Source: Calliphora vicina
Taxonomy: Eukaryota > Arthropoda > Insecta > Diptera > Calliphoridae
Direction: 5' to 3'
Length of the DNA: 64,000 nt
Assembly (NCBI RefSeq): GCF_958450345.1
Contig: NC_088780.1
Location: 48,166,033 to 48,230,032 of the forward strand
Shown piece by piece: positions 1-10,952 of this stretch (position 1 is the stretch's first letter; each line of letters opens with the position of its first letter). Both the position numbers and the translations under genes were made by a program. Under the pieces are notes generated by a model that was given only the letters and a program-made list of their open reading frames with translations, searched no databases and was not told where the DNA came from.

Positions 1-292
1 TGGTTATGGAATATATGTTAGTAGAAATCAATTTTCCGAAGACCTCACATATTTTAAGGATCCAAATCTAGCACTAGTATTACAGATATACGATCAAGAA
101 TTTTGCTATTAAAAATCAGCAAAATCGGTTAATAAATAGCTGAGATATGAGCCATTGAACACGACTTCCTCTTTTCTTAAACAAATTAAAAGATTTTGAA
201 CACAAAACAAGCATTTACACTAAATCGAAATAAAAGCCACAGAATAAACCCTACAAAACTATAAAATCTGAAAGACAAACACCGAAATTTCG

Positions 293-606
293 TGAGTCCA
301 CGAATCTGTTAGTTTTCCTTTCTGTAACTTTGGTTTTTATTTGGAATAAATGTGAAATAAATTAAAAACTTAAAAATTGTTGAAATTTTCCTTTCAAATA
401 CTTTCTCAAAAAGTTTTGACTAACAAGGTAGTGGATTGCAAAATTCAGGTGGATTGCAAAATTCATTCCTGGATTTGGGTAATTTATCAATCTGCTGAAA
501 AAACTCCTACCTTTAAGATCATTAGCATTAAATTTCAAGAGTCCACGAATCTCTTAGTTTTCTTTTCTGTTACTTTGGTTTTGTTTGGAATAAATGTAAA
601 AGTAAA
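293..606. repeat. Direct repeat pair of about 67 bp in AT-rich spacer
   Basis: Positions 293-360 and 538-606 are similar direct copies, each containing GAGTCCACGAATCT and ending near GGAATAAATGT. The intervening sequence does not repeat, so this is a spaced pair, not a simple tandem duplication. The rest of 1-960 is AT-rich and I see no gene in it. Confidence 0.6.
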
Positions 607-961
607 TCAAACTTCATTTTTTTTCTTACTTAAAAGTTGAGCCTGTCTAATGTATTTAAGTTTGAACAGTAGCAGTTTGGTATGTGCGTAAGAACGTTGA
701 TGTTTTACGTATTTACTAGTACAATTTAACCACAGCCACTAAAAGTTAATAAGCGATAAATTTGCTTAATCTAAAAGATACTTATAATTCATTAGTGGAT
801 GTATGAATAATATTAGAATAAAACTAACTTAGTTTCTTATTTACTATTTTATTAAACCAAAGACAGTGGAACGGAATCATAAAATATCTAATAATATACC
901 TAAGTAGTAACAGAAATGTATTAAGGCATAAAACTCTGAGAACTCTGGCTATTTTTATGAT

Positions 962-1850
962 ATGATAGGTTAGGTTAGATTCCATGGGCAGCCACTCGTC
1001 AAGGAGCTCACTTGAGTCCTTTCAAAACTGATTGCATTGTGACACCCAAGGGGTAAGCAGAAGTGTATTTATAATTTACGTTGTCTCTGAGTTAAACCAG
1101 ATTCCCTGAGGAAGCAGTAGATTCGTCTAAGATTCATTCTTTATAGTTCATCCAATCTTGATAGGATGTGTTCCCTCAGGATTTTCAGAGCCGGGTGAGA
1201 CACAGTATCCTCCTTTACTTCATTATGACAGCTTCTACAGTAGTAGTACTGGATAAAATTAGTAGTACTGGATAAAATTAGCCTTATTTTCTCACGAAGG
1301 AATTCCATAAGTATATTCATACTGCTGCCATCATATACGGGTCAAGTAGACCTAGTTGTAGGACAGAAATGATATGATCGATCAATAACATTTATGTTCC
1401 CTATTTTAAATTACGGTAGCCGTTTTTAAGAAATAACGATTGTAGAGCTTGGTATACGGTAACGGAAAACAACCTTACTATAAATTTCAATATGAATAAT
1501 ATACAGGTATATGGTGGAAATCGATCAGTTTCGAAATGATTTATGAAAAAGTATCGAATTGAACTAATGAATTCATCACAACCTATTCCGGTTTCAAAAC
1601 AATTCTTTGTCAAAATCCATCACATATCTGTTCGACTTTGGGTTCTTGTAAGTTATCTAGCAAGTGGTTTCTCTTGCAATATCGTGATGTATCTATCACA
1701 AGTGTTATAAACTCTATGAATTTTTCATTTCTTATATAACATGGTGCCCTCGACATGGTCCTAAGTATTTCGGATTGGGCCCTCTGTATAAGATCAATGC
1801 TGGTATTACATGAGGTTTCCCATAATTGCATTCGGTATGTTCAAATAAGT
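962..1850 (-). pseudogene. Non-LTR retrotransposon (jockey-like) 3' relic
   Basis: Read on the minus strand, 1831-1610 encodes a stretch with LWETSCNTSIDLIQRAQSEI, then RTMSRAPCYIRNE. This resembles the region after the reverse transcriptase in jockey-clade LINEs (typical form: LWG...N...IQRAQSKILR...GAPWY). The minus-strand continuation towards 968 ends in repeated TAACC-like units, a plausible LINE tail. The frame is not open beyond this short segment and no RT catalytic motif is retained, so it is dead. It has the same orientation as the endonuclease relic at 4811-5074, so both could come from one insertion later broken by other elements. Family recognition is from memory. Confidence 0.6.
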
Positions 1851-2052
1851 TTTAAAACAGTCTTACTTTACAGTAGGGTTCATAATAGAGAGAAATTTCC
1901 CAGCAATTCGAGAATATATTTTTTTTAGAAATTTAGGTGAAATTTCGCGAATTTTCTTCTTAAAGTTACAGTATTAGTTCCACACAGAGAAAAGATTGAA
2001 ATTTTAAGTTCTTAAAATAATTATTAAGATGCTTAACATTAAAACTTCTAAG

Positions 2053-2083
2053 GATATTCATGTTTACAGAAAACATGAATATC
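2053..2083. other. Short perfect hairpin
   Basis: GATATTCATGTTT at 2053-2065 is followed after 5 nt by its exact reverse complement at 2071-2083. It lies in AT-rich sequence with no gene nearby. Confidence 0.6.
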
Positions 2084-2134
2084 ATGTTTACAGTAAAACA
2101 ATGTATTTTTTTCCAAAGCTGTTTTTTTCATTTT

Positions 2135-2585
2135 TTGTAAAAAAAAAATCGAATTGTAATTTAATATTTTTTTTAAATTTTTTAAATTTAAATGTTTTTA
2201 TTTTTTTTTTGTTTTTTAATTTTTTTTTTTTTTTTGGTGAAAAAAAATTCTGGTTAAAAAATATTTTTTCCGATTTTTACCCATTGTAGGTCCGACTTAC
2301 TATGGTCTTATATACGTCGTTGCAAAGGTCTTTGAAATATCTTTAATTAGATATTCAAATTGTCTATATTAAGGACTTAGTAATCCAGATATAGGTTAAA
2401 AATCGATATAGTCCTGGTTTTGTCCTCATATCTCAGCCAGTTTTGGACCGATTTTGCTAATTTTAAATAGAAAACTTCTCGAAAGCATGTCTGACAGAAT
2501 TATTGAAGATATCTGGGGTCTTCAGAAAATTGATTTCAACAGACGGACAGACAGAAGGACATGGCTTTAAATTTGATTATATACT
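2135..2585 (+). repeat. Dispersed repeat family B, partial copy
   Basis: This stretch shares the body of the family B repeats seen complete at 34602-35130 and 55878-56515. The shared parts are the poly-A/T tract, the segment CTCATATCTCAGCC, the segment GACCGATTTTGCT, the GACGGACAGACAGA stretch and ACATGGCTT. Head hairpin and GGGTATA tail are missing, so it is truncated at both ends. Confidence 0.6.
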
Positions 2586-2807
2586 TTCTGATTTGAAAAA
2601 GTTCTCTTTTGAAACGAATTACGTATTTCTTCCAGATTTAACTTAGTAAAGGCGCGGACAAAATCTGAGTTTAAATGTACATAAGGATTGAGATCAAAAA
2701 ACCTTTACACACGTTTTTCTTTAAAAGTATCATTTTGATTTTTTGAAAAGTATGTCAGTTATGATGTTTAATGTCAATTATGTTTATTTGTTGTTAATCT
2801 GATTAAA

Positions 2808-3608
2808 ATGAGTGACGATCAAAAAGTGCGTACTAAAATAATTAAATATTTTCAACAAAACACAACTTGGTCCTACAGAAAGTTGGTCAAACAATCGAAG
2901 GTCTGCCGTCAAACTATTTCCAATGTTATTAAGTATCGGGAGAACTTGTCCGTTGATAGAAAACCTTCTAAAGCCAATAAATAGAAAGCATTTTTAAAAG
3001 AGCACCCAACACATCCGGTAGTAAAGCAGCTTGGTTATCTCAGTACTCGGACTAAGTATTTGGTACGAAAAGTTATAGCCAATGCAGCTCTAAACATATA
3101 CGAGACTCAAAGACATCCTGACAGGAACGCTGCTAAAAATTTAGAGGCCAAAGACAGAGCACGGAAAGTGTAAAGTTTTATAAAAAAATATACATTCTGC
3201 ATAGAAAATTTTTCGCAGCTTCCGGGTAAATATTTGTATGTTGCTGATGCTCGAGGGAATGTTGTAGAAAAGTTTAGGACCCAAAGCAGAAAATATTCCC
3301 AAAAAGTTCATGATATGGCAACTAATATGCAGTTGCGGCAAAAAAGCCAAACATTTGTTACAAAGGGCTCTAAAAATACCGAAATTTACATCAAGGCATG
3401 TTTTCAAAAAAGGATGCTTCCATTCATAAGACTTCTTAATGTGTCCACTTATTTTTGGCCTGATTTGGCATCCTGTCGCTATGGTGAGGCAAATCCTCCA
3501 AACTGCCTGGAGCCAAGGCAAGTGAAGAGATATTGGGCTCTTATTAAAAGAGAATTGAAGAACACAAAAAAGGTGTCCAAAAGTGTGGTTAATTTTAAAC
3601 GAAGATAG
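2808..3608 (+). pseudogene. Tc1/mariner-superfamily transposase pseudogene
   Basis: One frame from ATG 2808 to TAG 3606-3608 (266 codons) reads through with only two internal stops, TAG at 2982 and TAA at 3171. The N-terminus (KIIKYFQQNTTWSYRKLVKQ... then QTISNVIKYREN) looks like a helix-turn-helix DNA-binding region. The middle contains DRNAAKNLEAKDRARK. The C-terminal part has TYFWPDLASCRYG followed closely by EANPPN and KRYWALIKREL, the usual surroundings of the catalytic residues in this transposase group. About 20 residues normally found between CRYG and EANPPN appear deleted, and the first catalytic Asp region is degraded. The same family is present on the minus strand at 57582-58078 and 55485-55664, which shares NLEAK and retains the missing part. 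Not functional. Confidence 0.75.
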
Positions 3609-3677
3609 ACAAAGTGACAGAAAAAACTATATAAAAACCTTAATCGAAGGATTTCCAGAAAATGTTCATAAATTCGT

Positions 3678-4394
3678 CACTACCCATTTTTCCTAATGAA
3701 ATTGAGAATTTCAAATTGAAATTGACAAAATTTCAAATGAAATTGAGAATTTCCATTATAAATTGAGCAAATTCCAAATAGTGTTAAGCATTGGTGAATA
3801 GGGACTCAATCGTAAAAGTGTTGCTGGAGAGTTGTCGAAAATTTCACGTAAACGACTGTGGCAAGGGGCATTGTCATATACCAGAACGAGTTCAGATAAC
3901 TGATTACCCAACTCTTGCTATCAACACTTTTGACCCATTCGTTTGAGCTTTCGACAGTGAACGAACCTCTGCGACTATCCATTTGAATAAACCTACGGTA
4001 CCAATTGCACCTATCAGATGGATGTAGGGGCCACGGGAAGTAGGTTCGAAAGAACTGTTCGGGATCCAACACGAGACCAACCATGTTTTCTACGACAAAA
4101 TAAATTGAAATTGGTCTCTCTATCCAGACCACCACATCTTTCCACATCTGACATAATCGTTAATTTTGTTTTTTTAATTTAAAATAATTTATATAATGTT
4201 TCTCAATTTTATTTAGAATTTTCCCAATTTCATTTGTAATTTTCTAAATCTCAATTTGTATTTCTCAATTTTATTTGGAATTTTTTCAATTTCAAAAGGA
4301 AATTCTCAATTTCAATTGGAATTTTCTCAATTTAAAATGGAAATTCTCAATTTCATTTGGAATTTTCTCAATTTCAATGAAAAATTGTGTAGTG
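3678..4394 (-). mobile_element. IS630/Tc1-like element with subterminal repeat arrays
   Basis: The ends are inverted: CACTACCCATTTTTC at 3678 matches, imperfectly, the complement of GAAAAATTGTGTAGTG ending at 4394. Inside both ends lie arrays of about 20-bp AT-rich units of the type AAATTGAGAATTTCC, in opposite orientation on the two sides. Between them, on the minus strand (about 4150-3790), are fragments of a DDE transposase. In different frames I read RGPYIHLIGAIG, RRGSFTVESSNEWVK, then LVYDNAPCHSRLREIF and LLRLSPYSPMLN; the last two resemble the second Asp and third acidic regions of IS630-like transposases. Several frameshifts make it a relic. No clear TA duplication is visible at the termini. 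Confidence 0.6.
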
Positions 4395-4399
4395 ATTAG

Positions 4400-4805
4400 A
4401 ACTATAAAATTTATATTTTTTGTATGTTAAGATTTTTTCGATGTCACTCCTTACTAGGTTTTGAAGGCCGAAAACATAAATTATACAGATATGAATCAGC
4501 TGGTTTCAATAGAAAAATAACAAAAGAAAATGTCAAAATGGTTGTGTTTAGAAAAGAGGGACAAATATATTTCACACTAGTTGCCTATTGAAAATTTAAT
4601 TTTTTCTCTCGCTCTGCAAATCACAACAATTTAAAACTTTTATGACAACTGTCATTTGTTTCATATCTGTAATAATCTGTGGCCGAAAACATCAAAGACG
4701 ATGTCACTGATACATTTATCGATATCCTCCTCACACTGTAGATATGGCTTCGTGCGGTTATGACAGCTGATACATTTCCTGTATTTCAACTAATTTGTCT
4801 TGAAT
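4400..4805. other. AT-rich spacer, nothing recognised
   Basis: No open frame, repeat arm or RNA gene was recognised here. Confidence 0.5.
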
Positions 4806-4810
4806 TATAG

Positions 4811-5074
4811 TTAAGAATCATGATATTTGGATATCGCAAATTCTATGAGATAAGGAATTTTCCTAGGATCAGATGGCCAGTATGTAGGTTGCTGAGGTGA
4901 TATGAGTTCCCAACAGTTTTTACGATCAACTGGAGTCCTGTATTGTTGTCTACCTTTGGAATTCATTAATGGAGAACTCTGGTATGTGTTCTTGTCATTG
5001 AAGTCACCACATGCCACAAAAAATGATCTCGTTAAAAAATCGTTTCTTATAAATATTCTTCGAAAATGTAACAT
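4811..5074 (-). pseudogene. Jockey-clade LINE endonuclease fragment
   Basis: The minus strand is open for 87 codons and reads ACGDFNDKNT, then NSKGRQQYRTP, then SPQQPTYWPSDPRKIPYLIEF and AISKYHD. GDFN followed by PTYWP...RKIPDLIDF is the signature of the C-terminal half of the apurinic-type endonuclease domain in jockey-like LINEs; the Asp and Asn of GDFN are catalytic in that family. Only this domain piece survives; no reverse transcriptase follows at the expected distance. It may belong with the co-oriented 3' relic at 962-1850. Not functional. Confidence 0.75.
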
Positions 5075-5439
5075 CTAAATACGAAATTTCGATTAGATTT
5101 TGCTGCAAATCTTTTTGAATTTAATCAAAATTGTATTGAAATGTAAATTGTTCCACTGTGCCTACAAATTAAATTTTATAGTTTTATTCCCCCCTAATGA
5201 AGTCTATTAGATACACTTAAGCTAGTAGTAAGAATATAATCAAAATAGTTAGAATGAGATAGATACGAATAAACAATCAAACATACAGTCGTGGAATTCA
5301 ATGACATTTAGCGGAATTTTTTTTTATTCTGTTTATCTGTAACTACATACATATTTATTTTGTTGTTTTACAGGCAATTTTATATAATTTAATTTAGTTT
5401 TTATGGCATTTTTTCTAATACATCTACATACCCAATGGG

Positions 5440-5662
5440 AAATTGATGAAGAAAGGTGGTGGAAGAAGTGATTATTTACAAGTCATCAGGATGTCTCACA
5501 CTAAAATACAATAAAAAATAATATTCTACACGATTAAATAAACCAAGCTAGATCTTATGGCCATTGTTGGGACACAGAATAAAGTTTATGGTGGGAATCG
5601 AACCCGCAACCACCAGACTTATAAAGTAGCTCAAAACAAGCCAACCGGATCCTTACAAATTT
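5440..5662 (-). repeat. Candidate tRNA-derived SINE
   Basis: On the minus strand, 5605-5593 reads GGGTTCGATTCCC, a match to the pol III B-box consensus GGTTCGANTCC. About 45 nt upstream is TTGGCTTGTTTTGAG, a possible weak A-box. The B-box is flanked by the inverted GGTGG/CCACC expected for a T-stem, but the sequence does not fold into a complete tRNA cloverleaf by eye. An AT-rich tail follows. I see no second copy in this window, so a tRNA pseudogene is an alternative. Confidence 0.4.
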
Positions 5663-5729
5663 CAAACATAGAACTGAAAAATCCATGTACTCCATTCTAA
5701 ATTCTTTTTAACAGGTATTGCAACATGTG

Positions 5730-6490
5730 TAGTGTTTATAAATCGGTTAACCGGTTAACCGAAAAACCGGTTTTTCTTTCAAATCTCGGTTTTTTGCGAA
5801 CCGGTTAATTTAAAATGCTTATTTTCGGTTAACCGGTTTATCCGGTTTTTATCACTCGGTTAACCGGTTTTTAAAATTTGGGACTAAAATTGATAAATCT
5901 CACGTTTTTGTGCATTTTTAATATTCATTGTATACACATTATTGGTCTGATTTGAAACCTAAACTGCTGATTTACAATACAAACCTTTTTAGATTAATAT
6001 TTTTAAGAATTACAATGATTCTAAATAATAGAGGACGATGAGTTTACTTAAAAAATTTTCTGCACATAATGAAACTACATATTAAAAATTAAAATTAAAT
6101 TCCGCATAATTCTATAAGTTTAGGCTAAATCTTACTAATGATTCATTAAAAACTTAGTGATGATCTTACCAAACGTTAAATTGAATTCGATGTACATACC
6201 TTCCTTCAATAAATTTGACTTCATTAGTGTATTTTGTTCTTAAAATTTTAATTTATTAATCATTTCGTTAGCTTTTCAGAAATATTACAGGAGAACTACT
6301 AAAAATTAAAAAATTTAAAGCTGTATATACTTTATTGTACATTTTATGTTTTCTACACATATATGACGGTTAACCGGTTTAACCGGTTTTTTCGATTTCG
6401 GTTAACCGAAAAACCGGTTTTTTAAAAAAGGCCATTTTTCGGTTAACCGACAAACCGGTTTTATAAAAAGTCGGTTTTTTATAAACACTA
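5730..6490. mobile_element. Non-autonomous hAT-like element with GGTTAACC motif arrays
   Basis: The element begins TAGTGTTTATAAA at 5730 and ends with TTTATAAACACTA at 6490, and is flanked by the 8-bp direct repeat AACATGTG (5722-5729 and 6491-6498). TAGNG ends and 8-bp target duplications are the marks of the hAT superfamily. Both subterminal regions (5742-5880 and 6366-6475) are packed with copies of the self-complementary motif CCGGTTAACCGG and its half GGTTAACC; the middle is plain AT-rich and non-coding. At 761 bp it needs a transposase in trans. The arrayed motif is likely the transposase-binding region (inference from other hAT elements). Confidence 0.85.
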
Positions 6491-6496
6491 AACATG

Positions 6497-7318
6497 TGTT
6501 TTTGGAAATAAATCTGGCAAATCTAAACGGCTGTTCCGATCGGGATAAAACTTGACGAGAGCGTAGCCAAGAAGTATTCGAGTTATTCAAATGGGTCCTA
6601 CATGTAAAATTTTTAAACACGTGCCATTTTTTTGTCCAAATATATAAAAATCTTAAAAATGGTATTTTTACAATTTTGCCCATAGGGTCCACATTTCCTT
6701 CGGGGCTGGGAAAATACTTTGGGAATAATTAGGGAAGACATCAATGTTTCCAAAGCTTATTTCACTTTTCTGATCCCAGTTTTGGGATTTTAGAATATGT
6801 GGCCCAAAGTTGATATTTTGATAAAAAAAAATAGGTCAATTTCCGACGGTCGTAAAATAGGACATGCTTTTTATACCAAAATGTTCTCCTTAAAGATACA
6901 GAAAAACATAAAATTGTTATATGTTCTTAAAGAATTTTTTTTTTAACAAAAAAAAAGAGTTAACTCACCTTTCCGCCCAAAGAACAGCAAAAATCTATTA
7001 TTTGTTTTAATATTTTAATTTAAAATCGTATATTTTTGGATCCATAATCGATATTGCTCTGAAGACCGAAGACCGACCCGAGCGTATTCCAAAAATATAT
7101 ATACAATTTTTTAAATCAGATGAGAAACAAAAAAATGTCACGTGTTTAAAAATGTAACATGTCGAAGGTACCCTACTTTGAACCCCCATAGGGCCCATTT
7201 TAATAGCTTAAACTCAAATACTCCTTGATTACGCTATCGTCAAATTTTATACCGATCTGACCAGCAGTTCAGAAATGCCAGATTTATTTCCAAACAATTT
7301 TGATTCTGCTCCACTGTG
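6497..7318. mobile_element. Foldback element with long inverted arms (family E)
   Basis: The left arm starts TGTTTTTGGAAATAAATCTG and the right arm ends with the complementary GGAAATAAATCTGGCA on the other strand. Inner arm parts also pair: TAAACACGTGCCATTTTTTT near 6612 corresponds to TAAACACGTGACATTTTTTT read on the minus strand near 7150. The outermost right sequence is CCACTGTG, matching the CACAGTGG terminus of the family D repeats, so D and E are probably related. It is inserted in the mariner relic. Partial copies are at 22700-23200 and 52285-53000. Confidence 0.6.
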
Positions 7319-7974
7319 CGTTGTCATGATGGAATATTACGGTTTCATGTCTGGCCGCATATTCTGGACGTTTTTCGGCCAATACTCGCTTCAAACGAAT
7401 CAGTTGTGATGGTGTGTTCAGATTTCAGCAGCTCATAATAGATAGAACAGTTTTGCTCCCACCAAATACAGAGAATTACCTTCGCGCCATGGATATTTGG
7501 ATTTGATGTCGATTCGGCTGGTTGGCCGGGCTTCATATACAATCTCTTACGCTTCGGATTATTGTAATGGATGCATTTTTTATCGCTTTTTTATCTGATT
7601 CGTTGCAAAAATGATTTTCTTTTATAGCATTTGAGCAGTATTTCGGAAATGCAAAATCGTATTTAAAGGTCTATCGGCATCAACTCCTACATATATTATC
7701 CAATTTCCCTGCTTTTGAATTAATCCTGCTTCTCGCAAACGTTTTGATTGCGGCTTGAGTAGCTCCCAATGATTTTGCAAGCTCTTGTTGAGTTTTACAA
7801 CAATCTTCATGTGAGTTATGCCTCCAATTCTTGCCCTTCAAACGTTTTTGGCTGGCCTGCGCAATCCTTGTCAAAATCACCTCTCCTGAAGAAACCATCC
7901 TTCGCACATTGAAACCGATAGAACACATTCACCATAAGCTTTGGTGAGCAATCGGTGTGCTTCAACGGCACTTT

Positions 7975-8711
7975 TTATGCCCTACACCACCATAGTGGGG
8001 AGGGTATTATGCGTTTGTGCAGATGTTTGTAACGCCCAAAAATATTAGTCTAACACCCACCTTAAAGTATACCGATCGACTTAGAATCACTTTCACTTTA
8101 AACGATGTCCATCCGTCCGTCTGGTTGGCTGGCTGTCCATGTAAACCTTGTTCGCAGAGTACAGGTCGCAATTTTGAAGATATTTCGATAAAATTTGGTA
8201 CATATTATTTTTTCGGCCCAAGGACCAAGCCTATTGAAACTGGCTTAAATCGGTTCATTATTTCACCTAGCCCCATACAAATGTCCTTCCGAAATTGGAC
8301 TTTATCTGTCATAAATGTTTAATTTATAAATGTATCTCCACAAATTGCGCTCCAAATAAGTCTTATATATACAAAATTCATGTCACCAAATTTTGCTACG
8401 ATCGGTCCATAATTAGTCATAGATCACATATAGACCCGCTTCCGAAAATCACTTTAACGTGCATAAATGGCTTGAAATTGTTGGTATACTCACAAAATTC
8501 AACGTAGTAAACTTTCATATAGACATAAATCACACGACCTAATTTCATGGTGATCGGTCCATAATTGGTCATAGCCCCCATATAAGGCCCACTTCCGTAA
8601 ATCACTCAAAAATATATGTTATTGAAATTTTAAAAGAAAACTGTTTTTGCTCTTTTACTTAGTGTAGGGTATTATATGGTCGGGCTTGACCGACCATACT
8701 TTCTTACTTGT
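7975..8711 (-). repeat. Dispersed repeat family A, copy 1
   Basis: Read on the minus strand it starts ACAAGTAAGAAAGTATGG, then forms the hairpin TGGTCGGTCAAGCCCGACCA, then TATAATACCCTACAC, and ends at the other side with CCACTATGGTGGTGTAGGG. The body contains CAGACGGACGGATGG and GATTCTAAGTCGATCGG. No coding capacity is visible. It interrupts the mariner relic: transposase-flanking sequence resumes at 8712, as seen by comparison with 33720-33800. Confidence 0.75.
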
Positions 8712-8789
8712 TTCAAATTAAAGAAGTAAAGTAAATCTTCCCGCACATGACGATTCGAGAAAACAAAAAACAAATATTTCCTATTTTAT

Positions 8790-10265
8790 TTCATATTTAT
8801 TTTTAAAGTTTCAACGAAATTTCCTATTGGGTTTTATTATTTATTTGTACAACTAGCTAATAATTTTATTTGCATGAATGTTCTTTTTAAAAAAATATTA
8901 AATTTCTTGTCATATCATTTTTTAAAATTTGTATTTTTTTCTTCTAGAATCACGTTCCTACACTTCTTGAATATCCAATAGCTTTACTATTGACCAATAA
9001 AAACATTCAGTTTTTTTTTCTTCTTCTCTAAAAACAAACGAATTCTTTGTTAGCATTTATTAAAAAGAATAAAAATAAAAATAAAACAAATATACAAATA
9101 GTCAGTCAACTCAACTCTTTTGTATAATTCAACAATATTTATCTTAATTTTCATTCGTTTTTTTTCAAATGTTTGTTTTCTAAAATCGTGACTAAAATTT
9201 CTTTTAAAGAAAACCATAAAAATGTTTGTAAACATTTCATATAAATAACACAGAAATGAAAAAAAAATAAATCAAAATATGTTTATGGATGAACTTTGCG
9301 TCAGTTTAAAACAATTTTACAAGGAATATGCCCCCAGGGCTGAGAGCAATTGCCCATTTAACGTTACACATTTTTTGTTGGTGGGAGAGTTGACGCAATC
9401 GAGTAATGAAAATAAGTATTTAATAGGAAATTTTATTTTAAACAAATTTAATTCTTATATACATATGTATGTCTGTAGGTATAAGTTATTATTAAACAAT
9501 ATTAGCTTTATTTTATGGTTTATTGAATTTCAAAATTTCGTTTTAATAATTTCTGTTTGCTTATTCAACAAGTATTATTTAATCGTTTTGTTTTTTTTTC
9601 AATAAGTTTTAATAATTCATTTATAATACTAATTTATCTGCCTATTTTTGTGTGCTTCACATAAAATCCCCCATATAAATTATTTAATTATATTTTTATG
9701 GCCTTTTCAAAGTTTTTACACCCAAAATAACAACAATATTTTGACATTTATTGTTAAATGATCAGAGTTTTATTAGGGGGATTGTCTTCAAGTGTTTGAA
9801 ATACAGCATCAATTAGACAAACTAAACGTTTTGTGGGTTTTTAGAACATTTGTGTTTGAAATTTTTAATTTAGTTATAAATCAATCTACACGTGATTAAA
9901 ACATTAAACATTTGTTGTGTGTTTTTAAGGTGATTTAGTGGGTTTTCTTTATGCAAGATTTATTTTTGGAACTATGTATTTAAAGAAATCATTTTTTAGT
10001 TAATTGAATTATTTGGAAAATTGTGTTGATTTAAATGCAAATATTATTTTGTAGGTGTAAGAACCAGTGACTGTTAAATATAGCAAATTGTCTCATGCAA
10101 GGCAGGTAGAAATGTTGTGTTAATTTGAAATTTACAAATTAATATGTGGGGATTTTATAGCAGAGATTTGAACATAGCATGGGGAAAATGTTTTCAAAAA
10201 TCCATCAAAATCCACTGTGGTCAATACCGGCCAAAAATCCATAACTTTTTTATTTCTTCATAAAA
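8790..10265. other. AT-rich region; one exon-like segment
   Basis: Mostly low-complexity AT-rich DNA. The segment 9283-9420 has richer composition and an open frame (MFMDELCVSLKQFYKEYAPR, then AESNCPFNVTHFLLVGEL) that continues into obviously non-coding AT-rich sequence. I do not recognise the peptide. It could be a diverged exon, a conserved UTR piece or chance; nothing else in the stretch is interpretable. Confidence 0.25.
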
Positions 10266-10344
10266 ATGTTTGAAATTTGGTAGATGTATTACGAATAATA
10301 TAACCGATCAATATTTCGATGAGGATCGATCAATATTTCGATGT

Positions 10345-10915
10345 TCAAATACAGGGTTTGGCCAAAAAAAGCATGGACGTTCTAAAAGTGTCAAACAAAT
10401 TGCATGTAAGTGGCTGAAATTTAGTCCAAAAATAAAGAATAAAATATGTGATCGAAAAAAAACTGGTCATTAAAATTTCGGATTACATATACAGGGTTTG
10501 GCCAAACAATCATGCACGTTTTCAAAGCATCGAAAAAATTAGGTTATTCAAGTAAATGCCTGAAATTTAGTCCAAAAATAAAGAATAGCATAAGTGATTG
10601 AAGAAAATGGTCGTACAAATTTCGGAATACATATATAAGGTTTGGCCAAATAATCATGGACGTTTTGAAATTATCGGAAAAGTTAAGTTATTCATGAAAA
10701 ACACACTTAATACATCGCAAAAAATATTACAAATTGCATATAGGAGTTGGCCAAATAAACATTGACGTTATAAAAGTATCGAAGAAGTATGTAATTTTTG
10801 TAAATGGCTTCAATTAGGTTTATAATTAAAAATAACATAAATGATCCATTAAAAAAATTTCGACATACAAATACATAGTTTGGCCAAATCAGCATAGACG
10901 TAAATAACTCTCAAA
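10345..10915 (+). repeat. Diverged tandem array, about five units of 106-144 bp
   Basis: The motif GTTTGGCCAAA recurs at about 10357, 10497, 10641, 10747 (shortened) and 10879, each followed by a variant of ATCATGGACGTT and, in several units, CTGAAATTTAGTCCAAAAAT. Spacings are 140, 144, 106 and 132 bp. Units are well diverged, so this is an old array. Confidence 0.7.
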
Positions 10916-10952
10916 CTTACATAATTTTTGAAATCGACCAAAAAAATACAAA

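Larger units (their letters stand above)
5685..8790 (-). pseudogene. Mariner transposase relic, broken by three later insertions
   Basis: Mariner pieces are at about 5685-5729, 7319-7974 and 8712-8790, all minus strand. They encode KPGQPAESTSNPNIHGAKV and WWEQNCSIYYELLK at 7345-7542 (the mariner region before the second catalytic Asp), and upstream QELAKSLGATQAAIK, the helix-turn-helix part (7680-7928), with frameshifts. The order fits one mariner read from about 8790 down to 5685. Comparison with the less interrupted copy at 32810-33800 shows that the gaps are filled by an hAT element, a foldback element and a family A repeat. Multiple stops and frame changes make it inactive. Confidence 0.75.

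Noticed and set aside
10345..10915. Array of spaced repeats as a CRISPR locus
   Set aside because: Units are 106-144 bp, diverged, without short identical repeats or unique spacers, and the genome is eukaryotic.
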